A stretch of 64,000 nucleotides of DNA from Elusimicrobium simillimum (GTDB lineage: Bacteria > Elusimicrobiota > Elusimicrobia > Elusimicrobiales > Elusimicrobiaceae): positions 1,426,001-1,490,000 of the forward strand of contig NZ_JBEVVA010000003.1 in assembly GCF_049639735.1 (NCBI RefSeq), read 5' to 3'. Position numbers and translations under genes: made by a program. Below the pieces are notes generated by a model. That model worked only from the letters and a program-made list of their open reading frames with translations, did not search any database and was not told where the DNA came from. Below are positions 52,579 to 62,509 of the stretch, in pieces. How positions within the stretch are numbered: the first letter of the stretch is position 1; the number at the start of each line of letters is the position of its first letter.

Positions 52579-54275
52579 TGAGGAAATTAGCTCTTATTTT
52601 AACGCTGTTTATATCTACAGCTCTGTCCGCGCAGGAATATATACAAACGTTCCAGTCTGACATTAAAGTAAATACTGACGGCAGCGCCAATGTGACCGAA
52701 ACCATTAAACTAAACGTTGAACACGTTAACATAAGGCGCGGCATCATAAGAGACTTACCTCTAAAATATAAACACAGCCGCCTTATGGACGGCGGCTTAA
52801 AATATAAAATAAATTCGCTTACCATGGACGGCGCACGCCACCCGTTTTTTATAGAACGCGAAGGCGCGTTTATAGCGGTTAACTTTGGCGACGACGATTA
52901 TATCTCTAAAGGCATGCACACATACGTGCTAAACTACACCGTTACAAACACGGTAGGTTTTCATAAGGATTTTGACGAACTTTACTTTAACGTAACCGGC
53001 AACGCGTGGAATTTTAGTATAAAAAACGCCGCGGTATCAATAAAATTACCTGAGGGGGCGGAGGTTATAGAACGTGATATATCCGTCTACACAGGCCCGC
53101 GCGGCAATACCCACGGCAATTACTTAAGAACAGGCAGTTTATCTTTTCAGGCCACGCAGCCGCTGCCACCCGGTTCCGGCCTTACGGTAGCAATACCGTT
53201 TTATAAAGGCATAATAAAGGAACCGTCTTTTAAAGAAAAATCCACAATGCTGTTAATGGCAAATATAAAAGGCGCGTTGGCGTTTCTACTCCTGATATGT
53301 TCTATTATTTACTTCCGCATAGCGCACAAGAAAATATGGCGCCCGTATAAGCAGCGCCCCATAATAGCCGCCTACGAACCGCCGCCAGGCATGAGCGCGG
53401 GCTACACACGCTTTATAGCCAAAAGATGCGCAGACATGACAACATTATCCACCATAATAACCAGCCTGGCCGTTAAAGGCGCCGTGGAAATTTTTGACAA
53501 AAAAATAACACTTAAAAACCCCGACGCACCCATGCTCAGCAGCGATGAAAAGGCCGCTCTTAATATCATGTTCAAGCAAAATATTGAGCTTGATATAGCA
53601 GAAAAATCCTGGCCGACTTTTGAAAGGGTTAATAACGCTATAGAAGCTGACTACAAAACCAAAGAAAACAAACAGCTTTTTACCTCTGTATTTACAACAT
53701 ATTCTATGCAGATTTTAGTTGCTATAGTAATGGGTATTATTTTAGCGTTTTTAAGCTCTTTTTCCAACAGCTACGTTGTTGTAGATCCGCCGGTAATATT
53801 TTTTATAGTATACGTTTTTGCGGCGGTTATATTTATGAATACACTGCCCAAATACACTCTTGCAGGGTGGGACGTAAAGTATGATTTAGACTGCTTTGCA
53901 CACTACCTTGAAATTGGCGAGGGCGGCAGAATAAGAGAGTCAGACCTGCGCGCCAACGCCGAGGTTTACTGCGACTACCTGCCCTACGCAATAGCGCTGG
54001 ACATGGAAAGCAAATGGCATAAACACTTTGAGCCCATCTTAAAATCAGCCGAAGTGCAAGAAGTTGTAAACAGGCGCGGCATTGGTAAAAATGTAGGCAG
54101 AGGCCTTGTTTCATACGGCATATACTCATCGCTGCGCAAAGCAAGAAGCTCCTATATAAACGCGCAAAACAGAAGTTCCGGTTCCAGCTCCGGCGGGTGG
54201 AGCAGCGGGCGCGGCAGCGGCGGCGGTGGAAGGTCAGGCGGCGGCAGAGGCGGTGGCGGCGGCCGCGGGAGATAA
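52578..54275 (+). CDS. DUF2207 membrane protein with Gly/Ser-rich tail
   Basis: The 565-residue protein has a signal peptide (about 1-18) and an N-terminal extracytoplasmic DUF2207 domain (about 20-215, with IRRGIIRDLPLKY). TM helices lie at about 232-250, 375-395 and 402-420. A cytoplasmic part lies between them, and the tail is Gly/Ser/Arg-rich (from about 530), as in many members of the family. Function of the family is unknown. Its ATG overlaps the alkD stop, with GGAG five bases ahead inside alkD. Confidence 0.85.
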   Translation: MRKLALILTLFISTALSAQEYIQTFQSDIKVNTDGSANVTETIKLNVEHVNIRRGIIRDLPLKYKHSRLMDGGLKYKINSLTMDGARHPFFIEREGAFIAVNFGDDDYISKGMHTYVLNYTVTNTVGFHKDFDELYFNVTGNAWNFSIKNAAVSIKLPEGAEVIERDISVYTGPRGNTHGNYLRTGSLSFQATQPLPPGSGLTVAIPFYKGIIKEPSFKEKSTMLLMANIKGALAFLLLICSIIYFRIAHKKIWRPYKQRPIIAAYEPPPGMSAGYTRFIAKRCADMTTLSTIITSLAVKGAVEIFDKKITLKNPDAPMLSSDEKAALNIMFKQNIELDIAEKSWPTFERVNNAIEADYKTKENKQLFTSVFTTYSMQILVAIVMGIILAFLSSFSNSYVVVDPPVIFFIVYVFAAVIFMNTLPKYTLAGWDVKYDLDCFAHYLEIGEGGRIRESDLRANAEVYCDYLPYAIALDMESKWHKHFEPILKSAEVQEVVNRRGIGKNVGRGLVSYGIYSSLRKARSSYINAQNRSSGSSSGGWSSGRGSGGGGRSGGGRGGGGGRGR

Positions 54276-54289
54276 AAGTTTTACATACA

Positions 54290-54319
54290 AAAAGCCCCGC
54301 AAATAATTGCGGGGCTTTT
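54290..54319. terminator. Bidirectional terminator, DUF2207 and rubrerythrin
   Basis: A perfect 11-bp stem, AAAAGCCCCGC and complement, has an 8-base loop. It is placed between convergent genes 14 bases after one stop and 20 bases from the other. Confidence 0.9.
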
Positions 54320-54339
54320 AACTAAGTTCCATAATAAAC

Positions 54340-54882
54340 TTAATAGTTAATCTTTCTTATTTCAAAGTAGGCCTTGGAGTATTTGCAAACAGGGCATACT
54401 TCGGGCGCGGCCGGCGTTTCGCAGGTAAAGCCGCAGTTTATGCACTGCCATACTTCTTTACCGTCGCGTTTAAACACTTTGCCGTCTTCAATATTTTTGA
54501 ACAATGTTCTGTATCTTTCCTCATGTTCCTTTTCAATTTTGGCTACTTTCTCAAAGAGGAAAGCAATGTCGTTAAAGCCTTCTTCTTTGGCGTCTTTAGC
54601 CATATTGGCGTACATATCTGTCCACTCGTAGTTTTCGCCGTTGGCGGCGTCTTCTAAGTTGGCTAATGTTGCCGGGATATCCCCGCCGTGCAGCAGTTTA
54701 AACCATAACTTGGCGTGCTCGCGCTCATTTTTGGCTGTTTCTTTAAAAATTTTAGCTATCTGAATATAGCCCTCTTCCTTAGCTTTTTTGGCGTAGTAGC
54801 CATATTTCATTCTTGCCTGTGACTCACCGGCAAACGCTATTTGAAGATTTTTTTCCGTTTTTGTTCCTTTCAGTTCTTTCAT
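54340..54882 (-). CDS. rbr: Rubrerythrin
   Basis: This 180-residue di-iron peroxidase has a four-helix domain with the expected carboxylate ligands (FAGESQARMKYGYY, KNEREHAKLWF, KIEKEHEERY). It ends in a C-terminal rubredoxin domain (CINCGF, CPVCKYSK). It reduces hydrogen peroxide in the cytoplasm of anaerobes. The longer frame from 54909 overlaps the Fur gene; AGGAG before the ATG at 54882 supports this start. It follows the Fur-like gene by only two bases, so it is made and regulated with it. Confidence 0.95.
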   Translation of the reverse strand: MKELKGTKTEKNLQIAFAGESQARMKYGYYAKKAKEEGYIQIAKIFKETAKNEREHAKLWFKLLHGGDIPATLANLEDAANGENYEWTDMYANMAKDAKEEGFNDIAFLFEKVAKIEKEHEERYRTLFKNIEDGKVFKRDGKEVWQCINCGFTCETPAAPEVCPVCKYSKAYFEIRKINY

Positions 54883-54884
54883 AG

Positions 54885-55271
54885 TTAGCTCCTCTTTTTT
54901 TCTTCGCAATTCTTACAAATACCGCGGGCTACAAACTCGCCCGACTTTATATTAAGACCTTGCTTTGCCGCCTCTTTCACTACTGCCGCGAAGTTGGCGG
55001 GCAAATCAATGTCGTAAATTGTAGAGCACTCCTCGCATATAAAATGCGCGTGTTCATATGTGTTATGATCGAAGTGCTCACTATTACCCAAGCCGCTGAT
55101 GCGTCTTATCGTTCCTTCCCCCGAAAGTTGTTTTAAATTTCTGTAAACCGTACCCAGGCTAAGCTCCGGGTTGGTTGGTTTAAGCAGGCCGTAAATATGG
55201 TCCGCCGTTGGGTGCACGGCGTTGGCTTTTAAAGCTTCTAAAATTATTTCTCTTTGTTTGGAGTATCTCAT
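54885..55271 (-). CDS. Fur-family regulator, PerR-like
   Basis: The 128-residue protein has an N-terminal winged helix (YSKQREIILEAL, LSLGTVYRNLKQL). Metal sites are HAHFICEEC (with Asp in YDIDLP) and the second cysteine pair CKNCEEK, giving structural zinc. Pairing with rubrerythrin in one operon suggests a peroxide sensor (PerR) rather than an iron regulator. A palindrome of 19 bases in its promoter is the likely self-operator. Confidence 0.88.
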   Translation of the reverse strand: MRYSKQREIILEALKANAVHPTADHIYGLLKPTNPELSLGTVYRNLKQLSGEGTIRRISGLGNSEHFDHNTYEHAHFICEECSTIYDIDLPANFAAVVKEAAKQGLNIKSGEFVARGICKNCEEKKRS

Positions 55272-55284
55272 AACTCACCTTATC

Positions 55285-55312
55285 AGTAATAGTAACTATT
55301 ACTAGTATTATA
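55285..55312 (-). promoter_or_regulatory. Fur/PerR operator and promoter
   Basis: AGTAATAGT A ACTATTACT (55285-55303), perfect 9-bp arms about one base, overlaps the expected start site. TATAAT lies at 55312-55307 on the minus strand. A TTGACA lies upstream at 55332-55327, but only 14 bases from the -10 box, shorter than usual. Confidence 0.75.
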
Positions 55313-55349
55313 AATAAATAAGCTTTTGTCAAGTCCTTACTTAAAAATA

Positions 55350-55377
55350 AAACCCCCTCTGCATTTAGAGGGGGTTT
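55350..55377 (-). terminator. Terminator of the PstS-like gene
   Basis: A perfect 11-bp stem, AAACCCCCTCT GCATTT AGAGGGGGTTT, lies 14 bases after the minus-strand stop codon. Confidence 0.85.
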
Positions 55378-55391
55378 ATCAAAATAATAAG

Positions 55392-56596
55392 TTACTTAAT
55401 AGGTGTGTAGCCTGATTTACGCACAAGCTCTTGGCCTTGCGGCGAGAGTATCCAGTTAATCAGTTTATCCGCGTTTGGGTTGGCCAGCTTATCGGTAGTC
55501 ACCGCGTAAAACTCCGCCGACAGCGGGTAAACGCCGTTCTTTACATTAGTTTCAGAAGGGTAAACGCCGTTAATCTTAAGCATTTTTACTTTATCATCGG
55601 CCACCATACTGGTTAAGAAGAAACGGAAGGAGAAGCCTACCGCGCTTTCAAAATTCCTGTACTCGGCCACTTCTTTTATTATGCCGCCCATGCCGGCGGG
55701 CGGTCCTCGGTAGGGGCTTTCATTATTTTATCGCCTTTCATCAGGTTTTCAAGGGCGGTTTGGCTGCCGCTGTTCTCAGGCCGCTGGAACGCTCTTATAC
55801 GCTGCTTAGGCCCGCCAACCTCACGCCAGTTTGTAATGCGTCCGGCGTAAATATCTTTTACCTGCTGTAAGGTAAGGTTGTCCACAGGGTTTTGGATATT
55901 AACAAAAAATACAAAAGCCTCTTTGCCTATTGGGGTAAGGTTAAAAGTTACGCCAGCGTCACGCGCTTCTTTAAGCTGGCTTTCCGATGGACCCGCCACA
56001 AAAATAATATCTGTTTGCCCTTTTATTAAAGATTTATATGCGTAGGGCGTGTTGCTGCACTCTACCAGCTCGCCGTTATTGTAGCGGCTTCGGGTTGTTA
56101 CGGGCCTCATGCTTAGCACTTTATCCTTGGGGTATAAAGCCTGGGCAAAGGCTGAATATATCGGGTACATGGCAGTAGCGCCGTCCAGTTTAGGCCAGTC
56201 TTTATCAAATTTAATTGTGGGCACACCGTCAAGCACGGCAACCTTTGCCCCTTCAAAAGGCCTGTAGTCTTTTAAGTCAAAATCCTGCACGGAAAGCCGC
56301 GGCGTGCTGAAATATTTGTGTTCAAGATACTCATGTGTGCCCAATACACCCGCGCATATAATAATAAGCCCGCCGTAAATTAACGCTGTGGCCACGCGGC
56401 CCCTCTTATAAAACAAAAGCATAAGGTAAGCGATAGCTGTCAGCGGCGCCATAGCCAAAACTGTAAAAATATAAAAATTATCGCCGCCAAAAGCCGCCAG
56501 TATAAACGCCCAAAAGAAAACCACCGCCATCAGCGGCAGGCCCACAATTGAAAGGGTTATTTTTATAGCTATTTTTTGTTGTTTAGTAAGTGTCAT
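55392..56596 (-). pseudogene. Membrane-anchored PstS-like phosphate-binding protein, frameshifted
   Basis: Two overlapping frames make one protein of about 400 residues. It has three N-terminal TM helices (residues about 10-30, 40-57 and 65-83 from the ATG at 56596). A PstS-type domain follows (ATAMYPIYSAFAQ, ENSGSQTALENLMKGDKI, then, after the shift, AEYRNFESAVGFSFRFF and WILSPQGQELVRKSGY). The break is a one-base loss within 55688-55710 (RPP-A/G-MGG). Usual PstS proteins are soluble or lipid-anchored and lie beside pstCAB; neither is so here. The true start follows TATAAT by six bases (leaderless type). It may be error, decay or real loss. Confidence 0.75.
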
Positions 56597-56608
56597 ATGA
56601 TTATTATA
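56596..56608 (-). promoter_or_regulatory. Leaderless-type promoter of the PstS-like gene
   Basis: Minus-strand TATAAT (56608-56603... ending six bases before ATG) gives a predicted start at the first base of the codon at 56596. No ribosome site is present. Confidence 0.6.
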
Positions 56609-56680
56609 TACATTATTTGGCAACAGGGCTAAAAAATGCTGTAATAATAATGTCATATATCCATAAAACCGGAGTGCCGC

Positions 56681-59600
56681 ATGAACAAAATCGTCCAGAA
56701 CTTAAAAGCCAGTATTAAAAAAACCCCTATGGTTTACGCCATAATTTTAATTTTAGTTTTAATAGCCGCCAGTACGGTGCTTAAAGTAATATTAAATTCC
56801 ATGCCCAAAACCACTAAAGCGCCCAAACCGCAACCCTTTACAGTATCATACACGGTTTCATCCTTAAACCCCACCAGAGTTTATACTGATTCCGACGGTA
56901 AACAAACCATGGGCAAGCCGGATAATTTATATATAAATTTTAATGCTGACATATCCTTCCAGTCAGAAAAAGATAATAAAAATTTAGCTAAAATATCTAC
57001 AACCCCCGCCCTTCAAGGCGAGTGGAAGTGGGCCGGCAGCCGCAGCCTTAGGTTCACCCCGCAAAAAGACTGGACGGCAAACCAAAAATATACGGTAAAA
57101 TTACCTAAAGAAATTGTAAATACATCTGAAAAAGAAAACCCGTTAAAACTGGACAAATACGAGTTTACTTTTAACACTCCCGCTTTTACAAGAACAATTA
57201 AATCCTACCGCCTGTACCAGGACCCTACGGACCCTAAAATATATAAAGTACTTGCAGAGCTCAACTTTTCCTACCCCGTAATACCTGAGGAATTTGAAAA
57301 AACAATATCACTAAAACTGGACAAAAAAGACCTTGCTTACGAAATAGTTTATGACGAATTTAAAAGAGCGGCAAGCATAGTATCGGTACCTGTTAAAATA
57401 ACGGAGGCGCCCCAGCTTGCCGTATTGGCGCTTAGCAAATTAAGTACAGCTGACGCCATAGAAAAAACTTTAGACATACCTTCCAGCTCCAAATTTTTCC
57501 GTTTAGAAGGCGTTTCATCAGACATAGTGCGCGACGCTAAAGACGACCCGCAGCAAGTACTTTTTGTTAACTTTACAGACGCTGTGAGTGAAGACGCTAT
57601 AAAAGGCAAAGTAAAAGCCTACCTTTTACCCGTAACAAACAAAAATAAAAAAAACCGCAAACCGGCCGACAAACAGGAAACAGAAACCGCCTGCGTTAAC
57701 CTCACACAAGAAGACTGCGACGGCGAGAACGAATGCACGGTGGGCCAGCAAATTTGCCGCAAAATTGTTGCCGTGGGCTCCTACAGGTCCTATGACGACT
57801 GGATACCCGCCGACATCACGCCCGCCATACTTGCCCAGTTACAAGAAGTTAAACTGGAAGCTTTGCCAACATCCGCCAAGTATGACAAACTGCACACTTT
57901 CCGCTACCACGTGCCCGACAATGATTCCTACTACACCCGCTACCTTTATGTAAGGGTGGACGCGCCGCTTACCTCATCCAGCGGTTTTAAAATTAAAGAT
58001 ATTAACTCTATTATTACAAGGCTGCCGTCGTACCCCAAAGAAGTTAAAATTGTTGGCGCGGGCAGTTTGCTGGCGCTTAGCGGCAGCAAGCAGTTGTCAT
58101 TTGTCAGCCGCGGCGTGGACGGTATAAATGTAGAAATCGCCCGTGTGCTGCCGGGTAAAATAAACCATTTTGTATCACAAACAGGCGGCAATTTTCAAGA
58201 CCCGTACTTTAAAAACTCTTATTACTTTAACGAGAACGATATCTCTGAAATGTTTATGGATTTTATATCTATAAACAAAAGCCAAAACAAGGCGGACTAT
58301 TCCTCGCTCAATATGGATAAGTTTTTAAAAACAGGTAAAACAGGCCTGTTCCTTATAAAAGCTTACGGATACAATCCCAAAACACAAAATACAATGACAA
58401 GCTCTTTCAACAGGTTTTTGCTTGTAACAAACTTAGGTTTACTTACCAAAAAAGATATAGACGGCAATATCAGAACTTACGTCATGAATATTACCACAGG
58501 CGCGCCTGTAGCAGGGGCGCAGGTGGAAGTTATAGGGCGCAACGGCCTGCCTTTATTTAAAAAATACACCGGCGAACAAGGCTACGTTGACTTCCCCTCT
58601 TTGGGCTTATTTGATGATGAAAAAGAACCCGTAGCTTTTGTAGCCACGCTTGGCGGCGACGTATCTTTTATGCCTGTGGATTCCTATGACCGCAGCGTCA
58701 ACTATTCCCGCTTTGACACCTCCGGCGTGTACTATTCTTCTTATAAAGAAAAGGGCCTCAGCGCTTTCTTATTTACAGACCGCGGCATTTACCGCCCCGG
58801 CGACAGTATAAATATAGGCGCCATAGTAAAAACGCCGGACTGGAAGTCCTTAGCGGGCGTACCCGTAAAAATAACGGTGACAGACGCCAAATCAAAAAAT
58901 ATTTTTGAGCGCATGGTAAGCTTAAACGCGGAAGGCTTTGCGGACTTTACTATTGCTACAGAGCCCAGCTCACCCACAGGCACGTACTACGCTTATTTTT
59001 ACGATGTTACCAACGCAAAACGCCCGGTGTCACTTGGCAACACCAGCTTCCGTGTGGAAGAATTTCAGGAAGATAAACTGCGCATAACAACGCAAATTTT
59101 AGGCGGCGATAAAAAGGGCTGGCAGCCTTTAGAGGGTTTAACGGCGCAGGTAAAGCTGGAAAACCTTTTTGGCACCCCGGCCGCCGGCAATCGCATAAAG
59201 GCAGACCTCAGTATTAACCCCGTGGGCTTTTATTTCAACAAATATAAAGACTACACTTTTAACGACCCTTACAGAACGGTTAACGCCGCGCCGCAAAGCG
59301 GCAAAATATCTCTATTTGACACAACTGCCGACGAAAAGGGCACCGTCAAAAAAGATATTAACCTTAAAGACTACGCGGGCGGCACATACCGCATTACGCT
59401 TAACGCCGAGGGCTTTGAGCAAGAAAGCGGCGCCAGCGTGTACAGCTCTGACGCTATGTTAATTTCCCCCAACCGCTATTTGCTTGGCTCTAAGAGTACG
59501 GCAAACTTAAATTATTTAAAAAGAGATTCTAAAGCTACCGTAGATTTTGTAGCTGTGGACGCTGACCTTAACCAAATTGAACTGTCTAAACTTAAAACAA

Positions 59601-62464
59601 AAACAATACAGGTGCAGTATGTTTCCACATTAATTAAGCAGTACAACGGCACCTATAAATACCAGTCAATTACCAAAGAGGTTGAGGTTGGTACAGGCAC
59701 GCTTAACGTAAGCGCAAAAGGCGCGGCGGTTACTTTGCCCACCAATGAGCCCGGCAAATATATTTTAGAAGTGTACGACGAGTTTAACCAAAAACTAAGC
59801 AAAGTAAACTTCTTTGTAGCGGGCAGCGCCAACTTAACGTACTCGCTTGAAAAGGATGCCGAACTGCTGGTAACAATAGAACGTGAAGAGGTAGAACCGG
59901 GCAGCGATATTACGCTTAATATTATCACGCCTTACACAGGCTCGGGCCTTATTACTATCGAGCGTGAAAAAGTGTTCGCGCAAAAATGGTTTACCACAAC
60001 TTCCACCAGCTCACAGCAAAGTATAAGAGTACCGGCGGATTTTGAGGGCAACGGATACGTAAATATTTCTTTTATCAGAGACATTGACTCTAAAGAAATT
60101 TTTGCCGCGCCGCACTCTTACGCCGTAATACCGTTTTACGTAACCAGAAATAAAAGGATAGTTAAAATTAACCTTGACGCCCCAACGCTGGTTAAACCCG
60201 GCGACGAGCTGGAGGTTAAATACTCTACAGACAAACCGTCCAAAATAGTTGTGTACGGCGTTAATGAGGGTATTTTACAGGTGGCTGGCTACAGGCTGCC
60301 GCAGCCTTTAAACCACTTCTTTAAAAAGATGGCGTTAGAAGTAAAAACACGCCAGATTATTGACCTTATACTGCCAGACTTTAAAATGGTTAAAGCCATC
60401 AGCGCCACAGGCGGCGATGATGAAGAACTGGCCTACAGCAAAGAAATGCTAGACACCGGCCTTAACCCCTTTGCCAGAAAGCGCGATAAGCCCGTAGTGT
60501 TTTGGTCCGGCGTTATGACGGCAGACAGCACCACCCGCACATACAAATATAAAGTACCGTCATATTTTAACGGCGAGCTTAAAGTAATGGCGGTTGCCGC
60601 CAGCAGCGGCGCGGCGGGCGCGGCCAGTACGGCCACGGTATCACGCGCGCCTGTTATACTTATGCCCGGCAACCCGTTTACAGCCGCGCCGGGTGACGTG
60701 TTTGACGCTAACATAAGAGTATCTAATAACAAAAAAGATTCTGCGGATGGCAAGATAACCATTGCGCTTAGCGTATCTAAACACCTTGAGATACTTGGCG
60801 ACAAAATGCTTGATTTAACAATACCTTACGGCAGCTCAGAGACTGTTAGGTTTAAAGTACGCGCCCTAGATAACCTTGGTTCCGCCACGCTTACTTACAC
60901 AGCCACGCACCAAAACCCTAAGGACATTATCTCGGCCGACGCCACGCTCAGCGTGCGCCCCGCAAGTGTTTACGCTACCGTGCTTAAAACGGATAACGTA
61001 ACTAAAACACCGTCGCAAATAAATAACTTCCAGCGTGATATGTACGACTTTGGCGCGGAACGTAATATTTATATATCAAACAGTCCGCTGGTAGTGGCCA
61101 AAGGTCTTGCCAATTATTTCAGGCAATACCCGCACGGCTGTACGGAGCAAATTACAAGCCAAGTGTTCCCGTTCTTGGCCTTGGCGCAAAATAATATTGT
61201 AGACAGAAAAGCTACCGAGCAAAGCTTTGCTATTGTGCAGGAACGCCTTAAAAAACGCCAGCTTAACTACGGCGGTTTTGGCGTGTGGGACACGTCTAAC
61301 AGCGAGAACCAAACAGTTACCATTTACACCATGCACATGTTAACTGACGCTAAAGCGCTTGGCTACAATGTGGACGCTAACCTGCTTAGCAAAGGCCTTA
61401 GCCGCTTGGACGACTACGCCAGCAAATATCCTACCTCCGCCGCCAATGCCGAGGCTATTGCCTACTCCAACTACCTGCTTGCCAGAAACGGTAAAGTTGT
61501 TACCAACTACCTCTTACGCACAGAGGAGTACCTTGGCAAAAACCAAAAGAACTGGCAGGAAACGCTGACGGGCGCGTACATAGCCGCGTCTTACGCTTTA
61601 CTTAAAGACGAGGCCAAAGCTAAAAATATAATTAACTCCTTCAAGCCTGAGGGCACAAAATATATTTTCTATTCAGACTACGACAGTTCTTCTATACGCA
61701 ACGCCAAATATATGTACCTGGTTGGCAAGCACTTCCCGGAACTGCTTAGTAAAAACTCAGGCATAATAAAAGCGTTAGTAAGCGCCGTGATAGAAAATAA
61801 CTACAACACGCTCTCAGGCGCCAACACCATTATGGCCTTAACCGCTTACTCAGAAGCCACGGCGGATAACGACGCTAAAATAAAATTAAGCGGCGTTACA
61901 GGTAAAGAAAAAGAAAATATCGCTCTTACCAAAGACGGCTTCCCGAAAGCGGACCTTAACGCTAAGATTAACGCTCTTACAATTGAGGACAGCGAACTTG
62001 GCCCGCTTGGCCTGTACTACATACTCACCACGCAGGGTTTTGACAAAAAACCGGCTGATGAGTCGCTGTCTAAAGGCCTTGATATAGTGCGTGAATATCT
62101 GGACGAGCAGGGCAACCCCGCTAAAGATATTACTGTAGGCCAGGACATTACGGTAAGCATAAAAATAAAAACCAGCGGCACAACAGAATACGCCAGCAAT
62201 ATTGCCATAACGGACTTACTGCCCGGCGCGTTTGAAATAGTATCAGGCTCGCTTACCGGCAACACAGATTACTATGACATAAGAGAAGACCGCGCTTTAA
62301 TTTACACAAGCGCTAATAAAAATATATCTGAAATAAGATATAAGGTTAAAGTAATAGCCTCCGGCGATTACACGGTGCCTATGCTGCACGCCGTCGCCAT
62401 GTATGATAAAGAGATTTACGGTAATGTTGCCGCCGGCAAATTAACCGTAAAACCCGCTAACTAA
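56681..62464 (+). CDS. Alpha-2-macroglobulin with thioester
   Basis: This 1927-residue periplasmic protein traps proteases by covalent binding. It has an N-terminal TM anchor (about 18-38) instead of a lipobox, then a long series of beta-sandwich (MG) domains. The thioester motif CTEQ (Cys1487 in YPHGCTEQITSQ) sits in the alpha/alpha toroid domain, and a macroglobulin/C-terminal beta domain ends the chain. A short insert with four cysteines (about 338-362) appears unusual. CGGAGTG lies before the ATG. PbpC follows 45 bases later, as in E. coli yfhM-pbpC, where both guard the envelope when the wall is breached. Confidence 0.93.
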   Translation: MNKIVQNLKASIKKTPMVYAIILILVLIAASTVLKVILNSMPKTTKAPKPQPFTVSYTVSSLNPTRVYTDSDGKQTMGKPDNLYINFNADISFQSEKDNKNLAKISTTPALQGEWKWAGSRSLRFTPQKDWTANQKYTVKLPKEIVNTSEKENPLKLDKYEFTFNTPAFTRTIKSYRLYQDPTDPKIYKVLAELNFSYPVIPEEFEKTISLKLDKKDLAYEIVYDEFKRAASIVSVPVKITEAPQLAVLALSKLSTADAIEKTLDIPSSSKFFRLEGVSSDIVRDAKDDPQQVLFVNFTDAVSEDAIKGKVKAYLLPVTNKNKKNRKPADKQETETACVNLTQEDCDGENECTVGQQICRKIVAVGSYRSYDDWIPADITPAILAQLQEVKLEALPTSAKYDKLHTFRYHVPDNDSYYTRYLYVRVDAPLTSSSGFKIKDINSIITRLPSYPKEVKIVGAGSLLALSGSKQLSFVSRGVDGINVEIARVLPGKINHFVSQTGGNFQDPYFKNSYYFNENDISEMFMDFISINKSQNKADYSSLNMDKFLKTGKTGLFLIKAYGYNPKTQNTMTSSFNRFLLVTNLGLLTKKDIDGNIRTYVMNITTGAPVAGAQVEVIGRNGLPLFKKYTGEQGYVDFPSLGLFDDEKEPVAFVATLGGDVSFMPVDSYDRSVNYSRFDTSGVYYSSYKEKGLSAFLFTDRGIYRPGDSINIGAIVKTPDWKSLAGVPVKITVTDAKSKNIFERMVSLNAEGFADFTIATEPSSPTGTYYAYFYDVTNAKRPVSLGNTSFRVEEFQEDKLRITTQILGGDKKGWQPLEGLTAQVKLENLFGTPAAGNRIKADLSINPVGFYFNKYKDYTFNDPYRTVNAAPQSGKISLFDTTADEKGTVKKDINLKDYAGGTYRITLNAEGFEQESGASVYSSDAMLISPNRYLLGSKSTANLNYLKRDSKATVDFVAVDADLNQIELSKLKTKTIQVQYVSTLIKQYNGTYKYQSITKEVEVGTGTLNVSAKGAAVTLPTNEPGKYILEVYDEFNQKLSKVNFFVAGSANLTYSLEKDAELLVTIEREEVEPGSDITLNIITPYTGSGLITIEREKVFAQKWFTTTSTSSQQSIRVPADFEGNGYVNISFIRDIDSKEIFAAPHSYAVIPFYVTRNKRIVKINLDAPTLVKPGDELEVKYSTDKPSKIVVYGVNEGILQVAGYRLPQPLNHFFKKMALEVKTRQIIDLILPDFKMVKAISATGGDDEELAYSKEMLDTGLNPFARKRDKPVVFWSGVMTADSTTRTYKYKVPSYFNGELKVMAVAASSGAAGAASTATVSRAPVILMPGNPFTAAPGDVFDANIRVSNNKKDSADGKITIALSVSKHLEILGDKMLDLTIPYGSSETVRFKVRALDNLGSATLTYTATHQNPKDIISADATLSVRPASVYATVLKTDNVTKTPSQINNFQRDMYDFGAERNIYISNSPLVVAKGLANYFRQYPHGCTEQITSQVFPFLALAQNNIVDRKATEQSFAIVQERLKKRQLNYGGFGVWDTSNSENQTVTIYTMHMLTDAKALGYNVDANLLSKGLSRLDDYASKYPTSAANAEAIAYSNYLLARNGKVVTNYLLRTEEYLGKNQKNWQETLTGAYIAASYALLKDEAKAKNIINSFKPEGTKYIFYSDYDSSSIRNAKYMYLVGKHFPELLSKNSGIIKALVSAVIENNYNTLSGANTIMALTAYSEATADNDAKIKLSGVTGKEKENIALTKDGFPKADLNAKINALTIEDSELGPLGLYYILTTQGFDKKPADESLSKGLDIVREYLDEQGNPAKDITVGQDITVSIKIKTSGTTEYASNIAITDLLPGAFEIVSGSLTGNTDYYDIREDRALIYTSANKNISEIRYKVKVIASGDYTVPMLHAVAMYDKEIYGNVAAGKLTVKPAN

Positions 62465-62469
62465 CATTT

Positions 62470-62497
62470 ACGGGGCACGCGGCAACGCGTGCCCCGT
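62470..62497 (+). terminator. Intergenic hairpin with GCAA tetraloop
   Basis: A perfect 12-bp stem, ACGGGGCACGCG, with GCAA loop and full complement lies 5 bases after the alpha-2-macroglobulin stop. It is not followed by a T run. It may slow 3' decay or weaken readthrough to pbpC rather than end transcription. Confidence 0.6.
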
Positions 62498-62509
62498 TCG
62501 TATAACCCC

